Notes under the pieces: model-generated
Told to the model about the DNA's origin: nothing
What the model saw: only the letters and a program-made list of their open reading frames with translations
Databases searched by the model: none
In this document: positions 24,180 through 35,800 of the stretch, in pieces
How the letters are laid out: every line of letters starts with the position of its first letter
Numbering within the stretch: position 1 is the stretch's first letter
Program-made: the position numbers and the translations under genes
Origin: Manis javanica
Lineage: Eukaryota > Chordata > Mammalia > Pholidota > Manidae
Length of the DNA: 64,000 bases
Direction of reading: 5' to 3'
NCBI RefSeq assembly: GCF_040802235.1
Contig: NC_133166.1
Span: 620,001 to 684,000 of the forward strand

Positions 24180-24500
24180 TATTTAATATTTTCAGTGCTA
24201 TCCCTTGCTAACTGCAATTCCAAAAATGTCACTGAGTTTGATTTCCTTTTGGGAATGAAGACTTTCTTTCCTGTAGAGCAGGTCTGCCATATTTCTCTGA
24301 AAATGTTTGTATTTTGCCTCCATTTTGAAAGGGTATTTTGTTTGACATGGAATTTTAGGATGAGAGTTACTTTTCTTTCAGCACTTAAAAATGTCATTCT
24401 ATGATCTTCTAGACCTTTTTATGTATCTCTGAAGGTCAGCCTTTGTTCGTGTATTTACTCCCCTATGTGTAATACATCTTTTTTCTCTGGCGACTTCTGT
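24180..24500 (-). mobile_element. Old LINE/L1 ORF1-region fragment, antisense
   Basis: The TTTTGTTTGACATGGAATTT, CACTTAAAAATGTCATTCTATG and GATCTTCTAGACC blocks look like the reverse strand of an ancient L1 ORF1/5' region. The assignment is tentative. Confidence 0.4.
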
Positions 24501-24639
24501 TAAAGGGGATGGAAGGAAAGAGGAATTTCTTATAGAGACCCACCTACTTCCCAGTTCTTAGCCAGCTGGGTTCACCGCTCAGTAACTAATAGCAGGAGCA
24601 TTAGGACCAGAAAGCGGCCCAGGCTTTCAGGGAAAGAGC

Positions 24640-24886
24640 CTCAGGTGGCATGCTTCCAGTTTCTCAATATACATAGCCACTTCTCTGAACACGGGGGTGG
24701 AGGGAGGGACTGCATCTCACACCCTGCTGCCAAAAGTTTGCACGGCTTGGTTCAGCAGTTTTCGGAGAAAACTGATCGAAGTACACCGTTCAAGACCACA
24801 ATACCCATCTTCTGGAATAGTCTGCTGCCTCGTCTTTTTCTGGGGAAAGGAATTAATAGAGACTGAATGAGAGGGCAGTTTGGCAG
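24640..24886 (+). other. Candidate untranslated first exon of GLYAT
   Basis: A CAG|GTAAGA match to the splice-donor consensus sits at 24886/24887, 4.8 kb upstream of the first coding exon in the same strand. GLYAT genes have an untranslated first exon, which must lie upstream of 29709. I see no TATA box and no proof of transcription, so this is only a candidate. Confidence 0.2.
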
Positions 24887-26179
24887 GTAAGAACAAAAGC
24901 AAATCATTGCTCTGGGACCTCTCATCCCCTTTTGTTTCCTCACTAAACAGGAATAAGTCAAAATGCCACTGTTGGATGTTTCTGAGCTCATTTGCATTAG
25001 GAATTATGCCAGGCGAAAGAGAAGCCCCTCCATTTGAGAACTCGGTATAGGACACTACCTTAGTTCTGCAAGAAATTCTTGAACAGATAAAGCCAGGCTC
25101 TTGTTCTAAATTGATAAATAAATGTGGAGAGAGTTGGGAATTTGCCTTTAGTAAATGAGTGACAGAAATGTAACAGCCTCTAGGAAGGAATATGGTGGCT
25201 TGGACGACATTTATATAACGTGGTTTGTAGAGAGGATATGCAAACATTGCATGATTTGGTCCTCTAGTAACATTCTAAAGTAGCCAGTGTTTTTTTCCCT
25301 TGGATAAATGATGACCAGGGAGAGTAAAAACCTTGTTTTAAGTTTCAAAAAGGGGAAAGTAGATTCTAGTACAAAGTCTACAATAAGGATGGGATTTAGT
25401 CTAAAACCATAAAAAGAAATGTAATTTCAAAAATCTTATCTGTAATATGCTGATAATATCTGGTGTTTCCTTCTCAATTTTCATTTGACATATGTGCTTT
25501 ACATAAATGTGCACAAAAGGCTTTACATAGTTCATTAGAATTTATGTACTGTCATTTTCAACTTTTCTCAGGTTTATCTTAAGACTCTCTTATATGGCAA
25601 CATATATGTTGAAACGTTCATGTTAATGCATTTTAGAGAAGTAAAATAATGATAGAACATCACTTACATAAATCTATAGAAAGACACGGAGATTGTGTCC
25701 AGTACTTCCCCAGTTAATATTGCTTTACAGAATTTTTTATGGAGCATTTTTTTTTCATTCAAATTGTTTTCTTTGGCTAAATTCCAAGTACTGCAACGGC
25801 TTTGTCAACTGTTTCAAAGTATCTTTTATAGGACTTTGTCCACATCAAGGCTGGAAAACCACCAAAATGTGCCAGTTCCCTTGAGTCTTGTCAGTTTTAG
25901 TCATCTGCATTTATTGAACATCATATTTTCTCAGTGTGCGTGTGTGCGTGTGCAGAAGGGTGTCCCAAATCGACGTGGTAGTACATTAATATTACATGCC
26001 CAGGAATCGGGCATCAAATTCAACTTGGTTTCTTATTTTCAGTAACCTTTTTGTGAGATGATGCTACCTAGCTAGTATGAGATTAATCTTCAGAAATGTT
26101 ATACTTCTACTGTCTCAATACCTTTCATGACATGATACAGGTACCTTTATTCTGATCTAAGCATTTTTTTTTCCAAAGA

Positions 26180-26640
26180 AGCAGCTGGTACAAATTCCCA
26201 AGCCCAGCACATATTAGGTCTTCAATAGTCACCTGTTGAGTGAATGATGAGTGTTTGTGCTTGTAAATAGAGTGGCTAAATAGATGGTTATGTTGATACA
26301 AATACTTCATAGATTCAATCATTAAGCAGCTTAAGCAGCCATTTATTGAGTCCTTACTGTGTGTCACACAGTATAATAAACATGAGGAATACAAGAATAA
26401 TAATTTGAGGCTTTCTCCAGAAGATTCACAATCAGAAGGCAAACTAATTCACTGCAACAGATTTTGTGATTGAAATATGTATGTAATCCTAGGAGAGTGC
26501 AGAAAAGAGTGCTTTCTTCTGCTTGGATTGAGGGACTTGAGTCAACAGGAGGAAAGCTGAAATTTGGGTAAGACTTTGACAGAGGAGTAAAAGTTGAATT
26601 TTGAAGGTTATCTGGAAGAAGGGCATCAATAAAATGAAGA
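26180..26640. repeat. Two abutting L2 fragments
   Basis: A sense L2 end (CCAGCACATATTAGG to GTTGAGTGAATGATGAG) is followed by an antisense L2 start (CCATTTATTGAGTCCTTACTG). The same head-to-end arrangement recurs in copy B at 58600-58960, so it predates the duplication. Confidence 0.6.
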
Positions 26641-27144
26641 AAGCCCACAGGTGTTAAATCAGATACTAATTTACAGAAATATTCTGTGGTCTTGGGTAGA
26701 AAAGGACAAGAGAAGAGGCTAATAGACTTTACCCAGATGGTAACAAAAAATTAATCTACTGGACCTACGTGAATCTGCCAGTCCCAGCTACTGCCCATAA
26801 CATCTACAGTCAAGATGCAACCACTGATATTACACCACTCACAAAACATTATCTCAAAATGGATCAAAGACTTAAATGTAAAACCTGGAATCACAAAACC
26901 CCTAGAAGAAAACAGGGAAAAAGCTTAATATTGGTCTTGGCAACAATTTTTTAGATATGACACCTAAAAGCACAAGCAATGGAAGCAGAAATTAACAAGT
27001 AATATTATAGCAAACTCAAAAGTTTCTGCACAGCAAAGGAAACAATGAAGAGACAACCTATGGAATGGGAGAAAATATTTGCAAACCATGTACCCAGTAA
27101 GGGTTAATATCTAAACTATATCAGGAACTCATACAACTCAAGAA

Positions 27145-27262
27145 CAGAAATATATCTATATATATAATCATATATATATAATATATAATTATTTTATATT
27201 ATACTATATATGTATTTTATATTATTATAATTCTCATATAATTATATATAAAATAGAATAAC
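27145..27262. repeat. (TA)n-rich low-complexity tract
   Basis: Almost pure A/T with repeated ATATAT units inside the older L1. It probably expanded after that L1 inserted. Confidence 0.85.
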
Positions 27263-27302
27263 ATATATATATACTAAATAGACATAGAAAAGTAGTCAAC
27301 AG

Positions 27303-27550
27303 CTAGTGGTTACCAAAGGGAAGAGGATGGGGAGGGAGGGAGAAGGGGATTAAAGGGCATTATAATTAGCTAGTACCCATAATTGGGGGGGGGCACAGGG
27401 AAGGCAGTATAGCACCTTACTACATTGATGGACAGTGACTGCAATGGGTTATGGGGGGAACTTGATAATATGGGTGAATGTAGTAGCCACAATGTTGCTC
27501 ATGTGAAACCTTTGTAAGATTGCACATCAATAATACCTTAATAAAAAAAA
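27303..27550 (+). mobile_element. Young L1 3' tail nested in an older L1
   Basis: Only the 3' untranslated region is present (GATGGACAGTGACTGCAATG, then CTTGATAATATGGGTGAATG, then ACCTTAATAAAAAAAA). It is bounded by 16-bp direct repeats at 27287-27302 and 27551-27566 with two mismatches, the target-site duplication. The older L1 resumes immediately afterwards. Same subfamily as the 33 kb and 44 kb L1s. Confidence 0.85.
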
Positions 27551-28234
27551 GAAAAATGGTCAACAGGTATATCCCCAACATCAGTAGTCATCAGGGAAAT
27601 GCGCATCAAAACCAGTGAGATACCACTCCCACCCGCTAGGATGGCTCTCATCAAGAAGATGAAGTAACAGGTGTGGATGGGGACGTGGGGAATAGGAAAC
27701 CCTAACGTACCGCTGGAATTAAATTGATACAGCCACTATGGAAAATAATACGGAGGTTCCTCAAAACACTAGGAATAGAACTGCCATGTGATCCAACAAT
27801 CCCACTTCTGATATATATCAGCAGGAAATGGGTGTCCCTCTGAAGCCAGCTTCCTTCATTAGGGAGCTAAGCACCCTGGCCATAGCCCAATTTGGAAAAC
27901 GTTGAGCTACAGCATTTATTGTTTCCTATATAAGGGCTTATAGGAAAAGATTTGTTCTTTTTCTTTTTTCCTTTTTTTATTTTTTTGGCTCTAGAAACAA
28001 GAAAAGATACGCTTTATTTAACTTACAGGGATAGCAATAATTAAAACGGCTGGCCCATATTGAGTACTACTCCATGCCAGGCGGTGTGCTTAAGACTTAA
28101 AATTCATCTCACTTACCGTTTTCCAGATTACATAGATGGCCCCCATTTAATCCTCACAACAGATTGTTGTGCAGAAGAAAAGTCACCCAATGGACTTTTT
28201 TGGATGACAGGGTGGGTTGACTGTTGCCTATGCT

Positions 28235-28460
28235 AATGATAATACTAAAAAGTGATAATAATTATAATCATTAATTGAGTGCTTACTATGTCCCAGGCAT
28301 TGTTCTAAGCACTTACGTGTATTGATTCATTTAATTGTCACAGCTTCTCCACAGGAAAGATATTAGTCACTGCAATTTATAAATGAGGAAATTAAGGCCC
28401 AGAAGAGTTAAGTACATAACTTTCCCAACATCATATAGCTTCTAAGTGGCAGAGTCAGGC
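28235..28460 (+). repeat. MIR SINE in duplication copy A
   Basis: Clear MIR: GAGTGCTTACTATGTCCCAG, ATTCATTTAATTGTCACAGC, AAATGAGGAAATTAAGGCCC, AAGTGGCAGAGTCAGGCTCG. Its counterpart in copy B is at 62020-62195. Confidence 0.85.
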
Positions 28461-28719
28461 TCGTCATGGATGAACACGTCATCTCAAAGTACGCTCATGC
28501 ATGCTTAGTAACATGTATGGTAATCCAGTGCCTCCTTAATACCGGAATTTGAGTGATATAAAAACAAAAATGAAAATTTCAGGAATATTGTTTAAAATTC
28601 AAAAAGTATTAAAAATAATTTTAGAAGGAGACACCTGTGCTTTGTGCCAGTTTTATCCTTCCTTAAAGTTAGTGAATGGGACACCAGTGAAACAGCAGGG
28701 ATAAAAACAGACCATTAGC

Positions 28720-29604
28720 AGATACTCCACATCGCTAATCATCAGAGAAATGCAAGTTAAACCCACAATGAGATATCACCGCACACCAGTTAGGATGGCC
28801 AACATCCAAAAGACAAACAACAGCAAATGTTGGTGAGGATGTGGAGAAACGGGAACCCTCCTACACTGCTGGTGGGAATGTAAACTAGTTCAACTATTGT
28901 GGAAAGCAGTATGGAGGTTCCTCAAAAAACTCAAAATAGAAATACCATTTGACCCAGGAATTTCACTCCTTAGAATTTACCATAAGAATGCGGCAGCCCA
29001 GTTTGAAAAAGACATATGCACCCCTATGTTTATTGCAGCACTATTTACAATAGCCAAGAAATGGAAGCAACCTAAGTGTCCATCAGTAGATGAATGGATA
29101 AAGAAGATATGGGACATATACACAATGAATATTATTCAGCCATAAGAAGAATACAAATCCTACCATTTGCAACAACATGGATGGAGCTAGAGGGTATTAT
29201 GCTCAGTGAAATAAGCCAGGCGGATAAAGACAACTATCAAATGATTTCACTCATATGTGGAGTATAAAGACAAAGAAAAAACTGAAGGAACAAAACAGCA
29301 GCAGACTCACAGAACCCAAGAATGGACTAACAGTTACCAAAGGGAAAGGGACTGGGGAGGATGGGTGGGAAGGGAGGGATAAGGGGGGGAAGAGGGGCAT
29401 TACGATTAGCACATATAATGTAGCGGTAGGGGGGACACGGAAAAGGCAATATATACAGAGAAGACAAGTAATGATTTTATAGCATCTTACTACACTGATG
29501 GACAGTGACTGTAATGGGGTATGTGGGGGGGACTTGATAATAGAGGGAAGTCTAGTAACCACAGTGTTGTTCAAGTAATTGTACATTAATGACACCAAAA
29601 GAAA
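28720..29604 (+). mobile_element. 5'-truncated young L1
   Basis: The end of ORF2 plus the 3' untranslated region is present in sense, ending in an A-rich tail. The 11-bp target-site duplication AGACCATTAGC occurs at 28709-28719 and 29605-29615. The insertion lies in the duplicated block but is absent from copy B, so it postdates the duplication. Its tail ends 104 bp before the GLYAT exon acceptor. Confidence 0.9.
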
Positions 29605-29708
29605 AAAAAGAGAGAGACCATTAGCTACAACTGCCTATTGCATCTGTTTTGTCTTCGTGTATCTTCTGTCACTTCTCATTCCTTGATGTTTCTTGATTCT
29701 CTCTCTAG

Positions 29709-29804
29709 GTTAAGGTACTTGCCAAGATGTTCCACCTACAAGGTTCACAAGTGCTGCAGATGCTGGAGAAATCCTTGAGGAGCAGCCTCCCCGAGTCCTT
29801 GAAG
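29709..29804 (+). CDS. GLYAT: GLYAT exon with start codon
   Basis: The acceptor is CTCTCTCTAG at 29708, followed by 18 nt of leader and the ATG at 29727. It encodes 26 residues beginning MFHLQGSQ, with the family phrase LEKSLR, and ends in AAG|GTAAGA. The split is in phase 0. Confidence 0.95.
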
Positions 29805-32800
29805 GTAAGAGTTGAACATTCTCAGGGAAAAAAAAGGATCAGCAGCTGCCTATGGAAAAGGTGGGAAGGAAAACAAGCATTCCTCAGCTTGTTCTGTACC
29901 AGGCACGCATTCATCTTGCATCTCATTTCATTCCCTCAACTTCACTGTGGGGAAGGCATATTATATGCATGTAACCAAACAGGAAACGGAGGCTCAACTA
30001 CATGACTTTTCCAAGATCATGCCAGTAGCAAGTGGCAATGTTATGACTCGAATCCACCATGATCTTTGCTCTGTGATGACCCAAAATGTCCCCTTGGCCC
30101 TTCCAAAAACGATGTTAGATAACACTGGAAGCTTTCCCAGAATTGCTGAAAGTAACACAGTAATGTTCAGTTTCTTGTTCCTAAATAATCAAGTGCCTAA
30201 TGAAAGGTTAACCACTATGATTCTTCTTCGAAGTTAATAATAGGTTAGTTTCTATTTTGTCAAACCCCCAAAGGATTAAATTCAATTTAGAATGAGACAG
30301 AAAATTTGCTTTAGTAAACGACTGATAATTTTGTACTATAGAAAGAGTGTGCTTTTTTTTTACAATAAAATATGTTGCAAAGAGACTAGAATATTACCGA
30401 GGAGTGCCATCACATTAAAATAAAGGCATCAATTCACCAAGAAAATATAAAAAATCCTGAAATGTTTATACCTAACAACAGAGGCTCAAAGTACATGATA
30501 CACAAACTGATAGAACTGAAAGAAGAAATAGGTAAACCGTTGAGTATAATAAAAGACCTCAACATTCCTCTCTTAGTAATTTATAGAATAGGCAGAAAAC
30601 CTGTAAGTACATAAAAGAGTTGAAAAATGCTATTGACCAACTTGAACTAATTGACATTTATAGAATTTTCCCTTAACAACAGCAGAATACATATGGAATA
30701 TTTTCAAATGCACATGCAATACTTACCAAGATAGACCATACTTTAAAGAATTGAAAAAATTTAAATCATACCAAATATGTCTTTGAACAATACAGAATTA
30801 AACTTAAAAAAAATCTGAAAAGTATCTGGAAAATACCGAAATTTTTAGAAATTATACAACACACTTCTAAATAAACCATGCTTCACAGTCACAAGGAAAA
30901 TTACAACATATTTTAGTTGAATGAAAACAAAAGTACAACATATCAAAAGTTTTGGCATGCAAGTAAAGCAACGATAAGTGGGAAATATATAGCATTAAGT
31001 GCTTATACTAAAAAGAGAATAATGGTCTCAAGTCAATGCTTTGAGTTTCTACTTTAGAAACTAGAGAAAGAGGAGTAAATTAACCCCAAAACAAACAGAA
31101 CTGGACATTATTAATGGTAAGAGCAGAAGCCAATAAATTTTACAAGAGAAAAACAATAAGAAAATCAATGGATCTGACATCCAGGTCTTTGAAAAGATCA
31201 GTAATGATAAACTTCTAACCCCTTGAACAAAAAGAAGGATGGGTGCCCTTGAGGAAGGACTCATTACACTGCAAAAAGGTGTCCTGCCAATCTTCCTTCC
31301 AGTTTTCTCTAAAGGAACCAACCACTTTTAATCAGGGTGACTGTGCATTTGGGGGAAAGGAAAGGAAATAGACATGGATCAAGTGCACACCTGTCTGCTC
31401 TTTAATTATTACCAGAAAGAGTGACTCCAGATCAACTACGCTAAAACTAAAAGCATCCACTTTGGTAAGCACTACCCACCATTTGTTTATAACTCTTAAC
31501 TGCCTTGAACTGGCGGTCCTGTACAATGAATTAACTCATCCTACAGATGACCTTTTTTTTTAATAAGAAGAAGGTAGTAAATAAGTCAGATGTTCTGTTG
31601 ACTGACATATTTTTATTATGGGTTACTTTGAAAAGCTTTCCAGGTTAATTATTTTCTTCCATAGGGCAGATCTCTGGGATTTGAATGGTTGTTTACTTGT
31701 ATTAAATGGACCCCATCTCTTTTGAGAAAACCCTTGGCATTACCCTTATCCCAACTCTATTGTGAGGTGAAGTAACCCTCAATATTAGATCCTCAACTGT
31801 AGTTAAGTAGGTGGTTCTCCTCTCTACCCAGGTGACTCTTTGATAACATAAGTTTTTTTTCTCATTAGTAGAAATACAGAATATTTCTATGAATGACTCT
31901 TATTACAACAGTATAACCTAAAACTCACTCTTATTCAGTGCTCACTAAAGTCTCAGTTGAGGGAAAGATTTATGTGTTATGGCCTGAAGGACTGCCCATC
32001 TATTTCTCCAAATGCTGGACACTGAATAGGTCTATCTCATGTGTCAGCTTCAATCCACTCAATTTGCAGTGACTGCCCAGATCACTGTGTTCTGGCTTAG
32101 TGATGCTACCATGGGCATAGAACAGAGGAATGATTCCACTTATTTTTAATCTAGTGTGTATAAATGTTACTGGTCCCAAACTCCAGTGTTTAAAAAATGT
32201 CACCTCTTTGTTTTTTCCAAAACTGCATTTAATTTCTATATTCAGCTTCTGCTGATGGCAGAAATTTGTTTTGTAAAAACTCAGTAAAGTCAAAGTTTGT
32301 CTCCTTAGTCCCACATAGATGTTTCATGGCAAGAGTAGGAAGGCACAGGGGGAGCTGTGCTCTTTAGCCATTGAAAGGCTCATCATTCCATTGGCTCTTG
32401 GGCTTCAGCATCCTTCCATGCCATCTGCTGAAGCACCACGCTTCCAACTGCCCTGAGGTCCTGAGCTCCGACCTTGGGTGTACTGTTGTACCTCCTTTCC
32501 CCAAAACCACAGAGACCCTTCCAGTTTGGAGGTCTCTTTTTCTAAGCCTCCACAAGGCCTTGCTTGAGGGCACCAGGGTTTGAACAGATAGTTGTGGAAA
32601 AGATTAAATAGACTGCCCAATGTTTGATGTTCTTGGACTTTGATCAACAAACCTTGGGCTTTTAACACTATGTTCTGTCTCTATTAAATAGGCAATAACT
32701 CATTAACCTTGCTGGAAAGTAATCTGGAGATATGTGTAAGAAAAAAGAATCTTTAAATGGCAGTCGACCTTTGACCCAGAAATTCTCTTCTGATATTTGT

Positions 32801-35800
32801 AAGAACAGCCATATTTGCAAAGATTTAAGCAAAATTAAAAAAAAAGGTTCCTTGAAGAATAAACTGTTAACCACAATGATTAGGAAAAACTGAACTGATG
32901 AGAAAATTAAATTAGAGTCCTTCCATACAGTCGATATCATGCAGTCATTAAGAACGGTTATGTAGATTTGTTTATTGATATGGAAATATGGCTGCAGTAT
33001 AGTGGGGGTGGGGGTTAGGGAGGTAGATGTTAAACTGATATATATTAGGTAATTTCATTGTTTGTATAGAAAGATGGTAGCATGAGAGGTGAGACAGAGT
33101 CTTCCTCCTAAAACCGCATATAATATGAAAATATAATTAATATGACTAAACCTGAAAGAGCAACAGGAAAGAGGGCTACGCCAAACTGGATACACCTGGA
33201 GAAAAGAATAAATCTCACAGAACAGGGTAACGTACCAAAGCCGTGGCCCAGCGGGACTCAAGCCCTTCCCCACCCCAGCTCACTGGTGGGAGGAAGAGAA
33301 ACAGAGCAGGGAGGGAGTGGAGGCCTGGGGCTGCTGAATACCTAACTCCGGAGATCTGCTCTGGGAGCAGAAACCTACATTTCATGGTGCTTTCATGATA
33401 CTCTCATGATTGTGGGGTTGGAAAGCTAAGACAGGCAGGATACCTGGAGAGACTGAGATTCCAGCCACTTGTGTAAAGCAGGGATCCATATCCGGCTGCT
33501 CTGGGACAAAAGAAAGGTGGGCAGTCTGAAAGACTTCCCAACAGCAAGAGGGCTGCTAAAGGGGCAAGGACTGCACAGAGCTTATTGCTCAGGAGAAAGG
33601 ACAGCTAGACAAAATTGTCCAGGTGCACTCTGCCCAGCAGGTTGGGAACTTTCTCAACCTACAGGTGCCCCAGCTCCCAGGCTGGCTCCACAGCTAAAAA
33701 GACCCCCTCTGTGATACCCAGCCTACTGCGTCTTTCTCCTGGCTAGCCCTACCTGGCTCACAAACCAGCAAACACTACCCTGGTGTTAGGCCAGCCAGAG
33801 GGAAGCCCCATCAACAGCAACTACAAATGCGAAGCATATAGGCTTATACATGTGTGCTCAGCCTGCTGGTTCTGGCAGTGGAGACAGGCAGAGCAGCTGG
33901 GAAGCAGGAAAAGCTCTTTCCTCCCCCAGGCACAAATATGGCTCCCCTGTGACTCCCAACATTGCTTCAGGGGCTGAGCAGCTCCAGAGAGTATAGCTTC
34001 TGGGCACTAGAGGGCACCACATATAAATATGAAATGCCAAAGAAACCTGGTTCAAAGAAAAATTATGAATACAACACCTGAGAAAGAATCAAATGAAATC
34101 AACCCCATGAATATTCCTGAAAGAGAGTTCAAAATAAAAATCATTAACATGCTCATGGAGGTACAGAAAAATACTCAAGAACTCAGAAATGAATTCAGGT
34201 CAGAGATTCAATCATTGAAGAGCACAATGGAGGGAATTAAAAGCAGATTAGATACAGTTGAGGAGATTATAAATGAAATAGAAATTAGAGAAGAGGAATA
34301 CAAAGAAGGTGAGGCACAGAGAGAAAAAAGAATCTCTAAGAATGAAAGAATATTGAGAGAACTGTGTGACCAATCCAGACAGAACAATATTCACATTATA
34401 GAGGTACCAGAAAAAGAAGAGAGAAAAAAAGGGATAGAAAGTGTCTTTGAGGAGGTAATTGCTGAAAACTTCCCCAATCTGGGGAAGGAGATAGTCTTGC
34501 AGGTCATGGAGGTACACAGATCTCCCAACACAAGAGACCCAAGAAAGACAACACCAAGATATGTAGTACTTAAAATGGCAAAGAACAAGGATAAGGACAG
34601 ACTATTAAAAGCAGCTAGAGAGAGAAATAAGATCACATACAAAGGAAAGCCCATCGGTCTATCATCAGACTTCCTAGCAGAAACCATACAGGCCAGAAGG
34701 GAGTGGCATGATGTATTTAACGCAATGAAGCAGAAAGGCCTTGAACTAAGAAAGCTTCATCCAGCAAGATTATCATTTACATTTGAAGGAGGGATTAAAC
34801 AATTTCCAGATAAGTAGAAGCTGAGAGAATTTACCTCCCACAAACCGTGTCTACAGTGTATTTTGGAGGGACTGTTATATGGAAGCATTCCTAAGGTTAA
34901 ATAGCTGTCACCAGAGGTAATGAAACCACAGTTAAGAAAGTACAAGAGTTAATTACCAAGCAAACGCAAAATTAAATCAACTATCCCCAAAGTCAATTAA
35001 GGGATAAACAAAGAGTACAGAATATGACACCTAATATATAAAGAATGGAGGAGGAAGAAAAAGAGGAGAAAAAAAGAACATTTAGATTGTGTTTGTAATA
35101 GCATATTAAATGAGTTAAGTTAGACTCTGAGATAGTAAGGAAGTTAACCTTGAACCTTTGGTAACCACGAATCTAAAGCCTGCAATGGCAATAAGTACAT
35201 ACCTATTGATAATCACCCTAAATGTAAATGGTCTGAATGCACCAAAAAAGATAGAGTCACTGAATAGATAAAAAACAAGACCCATCTATATTCTGCCTAC
35301 AAGAGACTCACTTTAAACCAAAAGACACACACAGAGTAAAAGTAAAGGGATGGAAAAAGATATTTCATGCAACTAATAGGGAGAAAAAAGCAGAAGTTGC
35401 AGTACTTGTATAAGACAAAATAGACTTTAAAACAGAGAAAATCACAAGAGACAAAGAAGGACATTACATAATGATTAAGGGGTCAATCCAACAGGAAACA
35501 TAACCATGATAAATATCTATGTGCCCAATACAGGAGCACCTACTTATGTGAAACAAATACTAACAGAATTAAAAAGGGAAATAGAATGCAATGCATTCAT
35601 TCTAGGAGACTTCAACACTCCACTCACTCCAAAGGACAGATCAACAAGACAGAAAATAAGTAAGGAGACAGAGGCACTGAACAAAACATTAAAACAGATG
35701 GACCTAATAGACATCTACAGAACTCTACATCCAAAAGCAGCAGAATACACATTCCTCTCAAGTGAACATGGAACATTTTCAAGAGTAGATCATATACTAG

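Larger units (their letters stand above)
26800..27850 (+). mobile_element. Old L1 ORF2 C-terminal fragment, split
   Basis: Sense L1: AATGGATCAAAGACTTAAAT, a GAGACAACCTATGGAATGGG block, then after an interruption CATCAGGGAAATGCGCATCA and GTGATCCAACAATCCCACTT. It is interrupted by an AT microsatellite (27145-27262) and by a younger L1 tail (27303-27550). Confidence 0.8.
25700..30270 (+). repeat. Segmental duplication, copy A (contains GLYAT first coding exon)
   Basis: Collinear similarity links this interval with 58100-63080. Anchors are 25745-25800 with 58140-58180; 26005-26110 with 58405-58510 (a shared CTTCAGAAATGTT block); MIR 28235-28460 with 62020-62195; 28625-28710 with 62310-62400; the coding exons; MIR 29880-30080 with 62640-62800; and 30110-30260 with 62880-63055 (a GAGAGGTTAACCA / GAAAGGTTAACCA block). 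Copy A later received L1 insertions that copy B lacks. True edges may be wider. Confidence 0.8.

Noticed and set aside
24717-25247. 176-codon open frame on the minus strand
   Set aside because: No start context, domain or repeat family supports it; amino-acid composition looks random.
34029-34817. A 262-codon open frame that could pass for a host gene
   Set aside because: It has the coiled-coil and RREWHDVF features of L1 ORF1 and sits in an L1 in the proper order.
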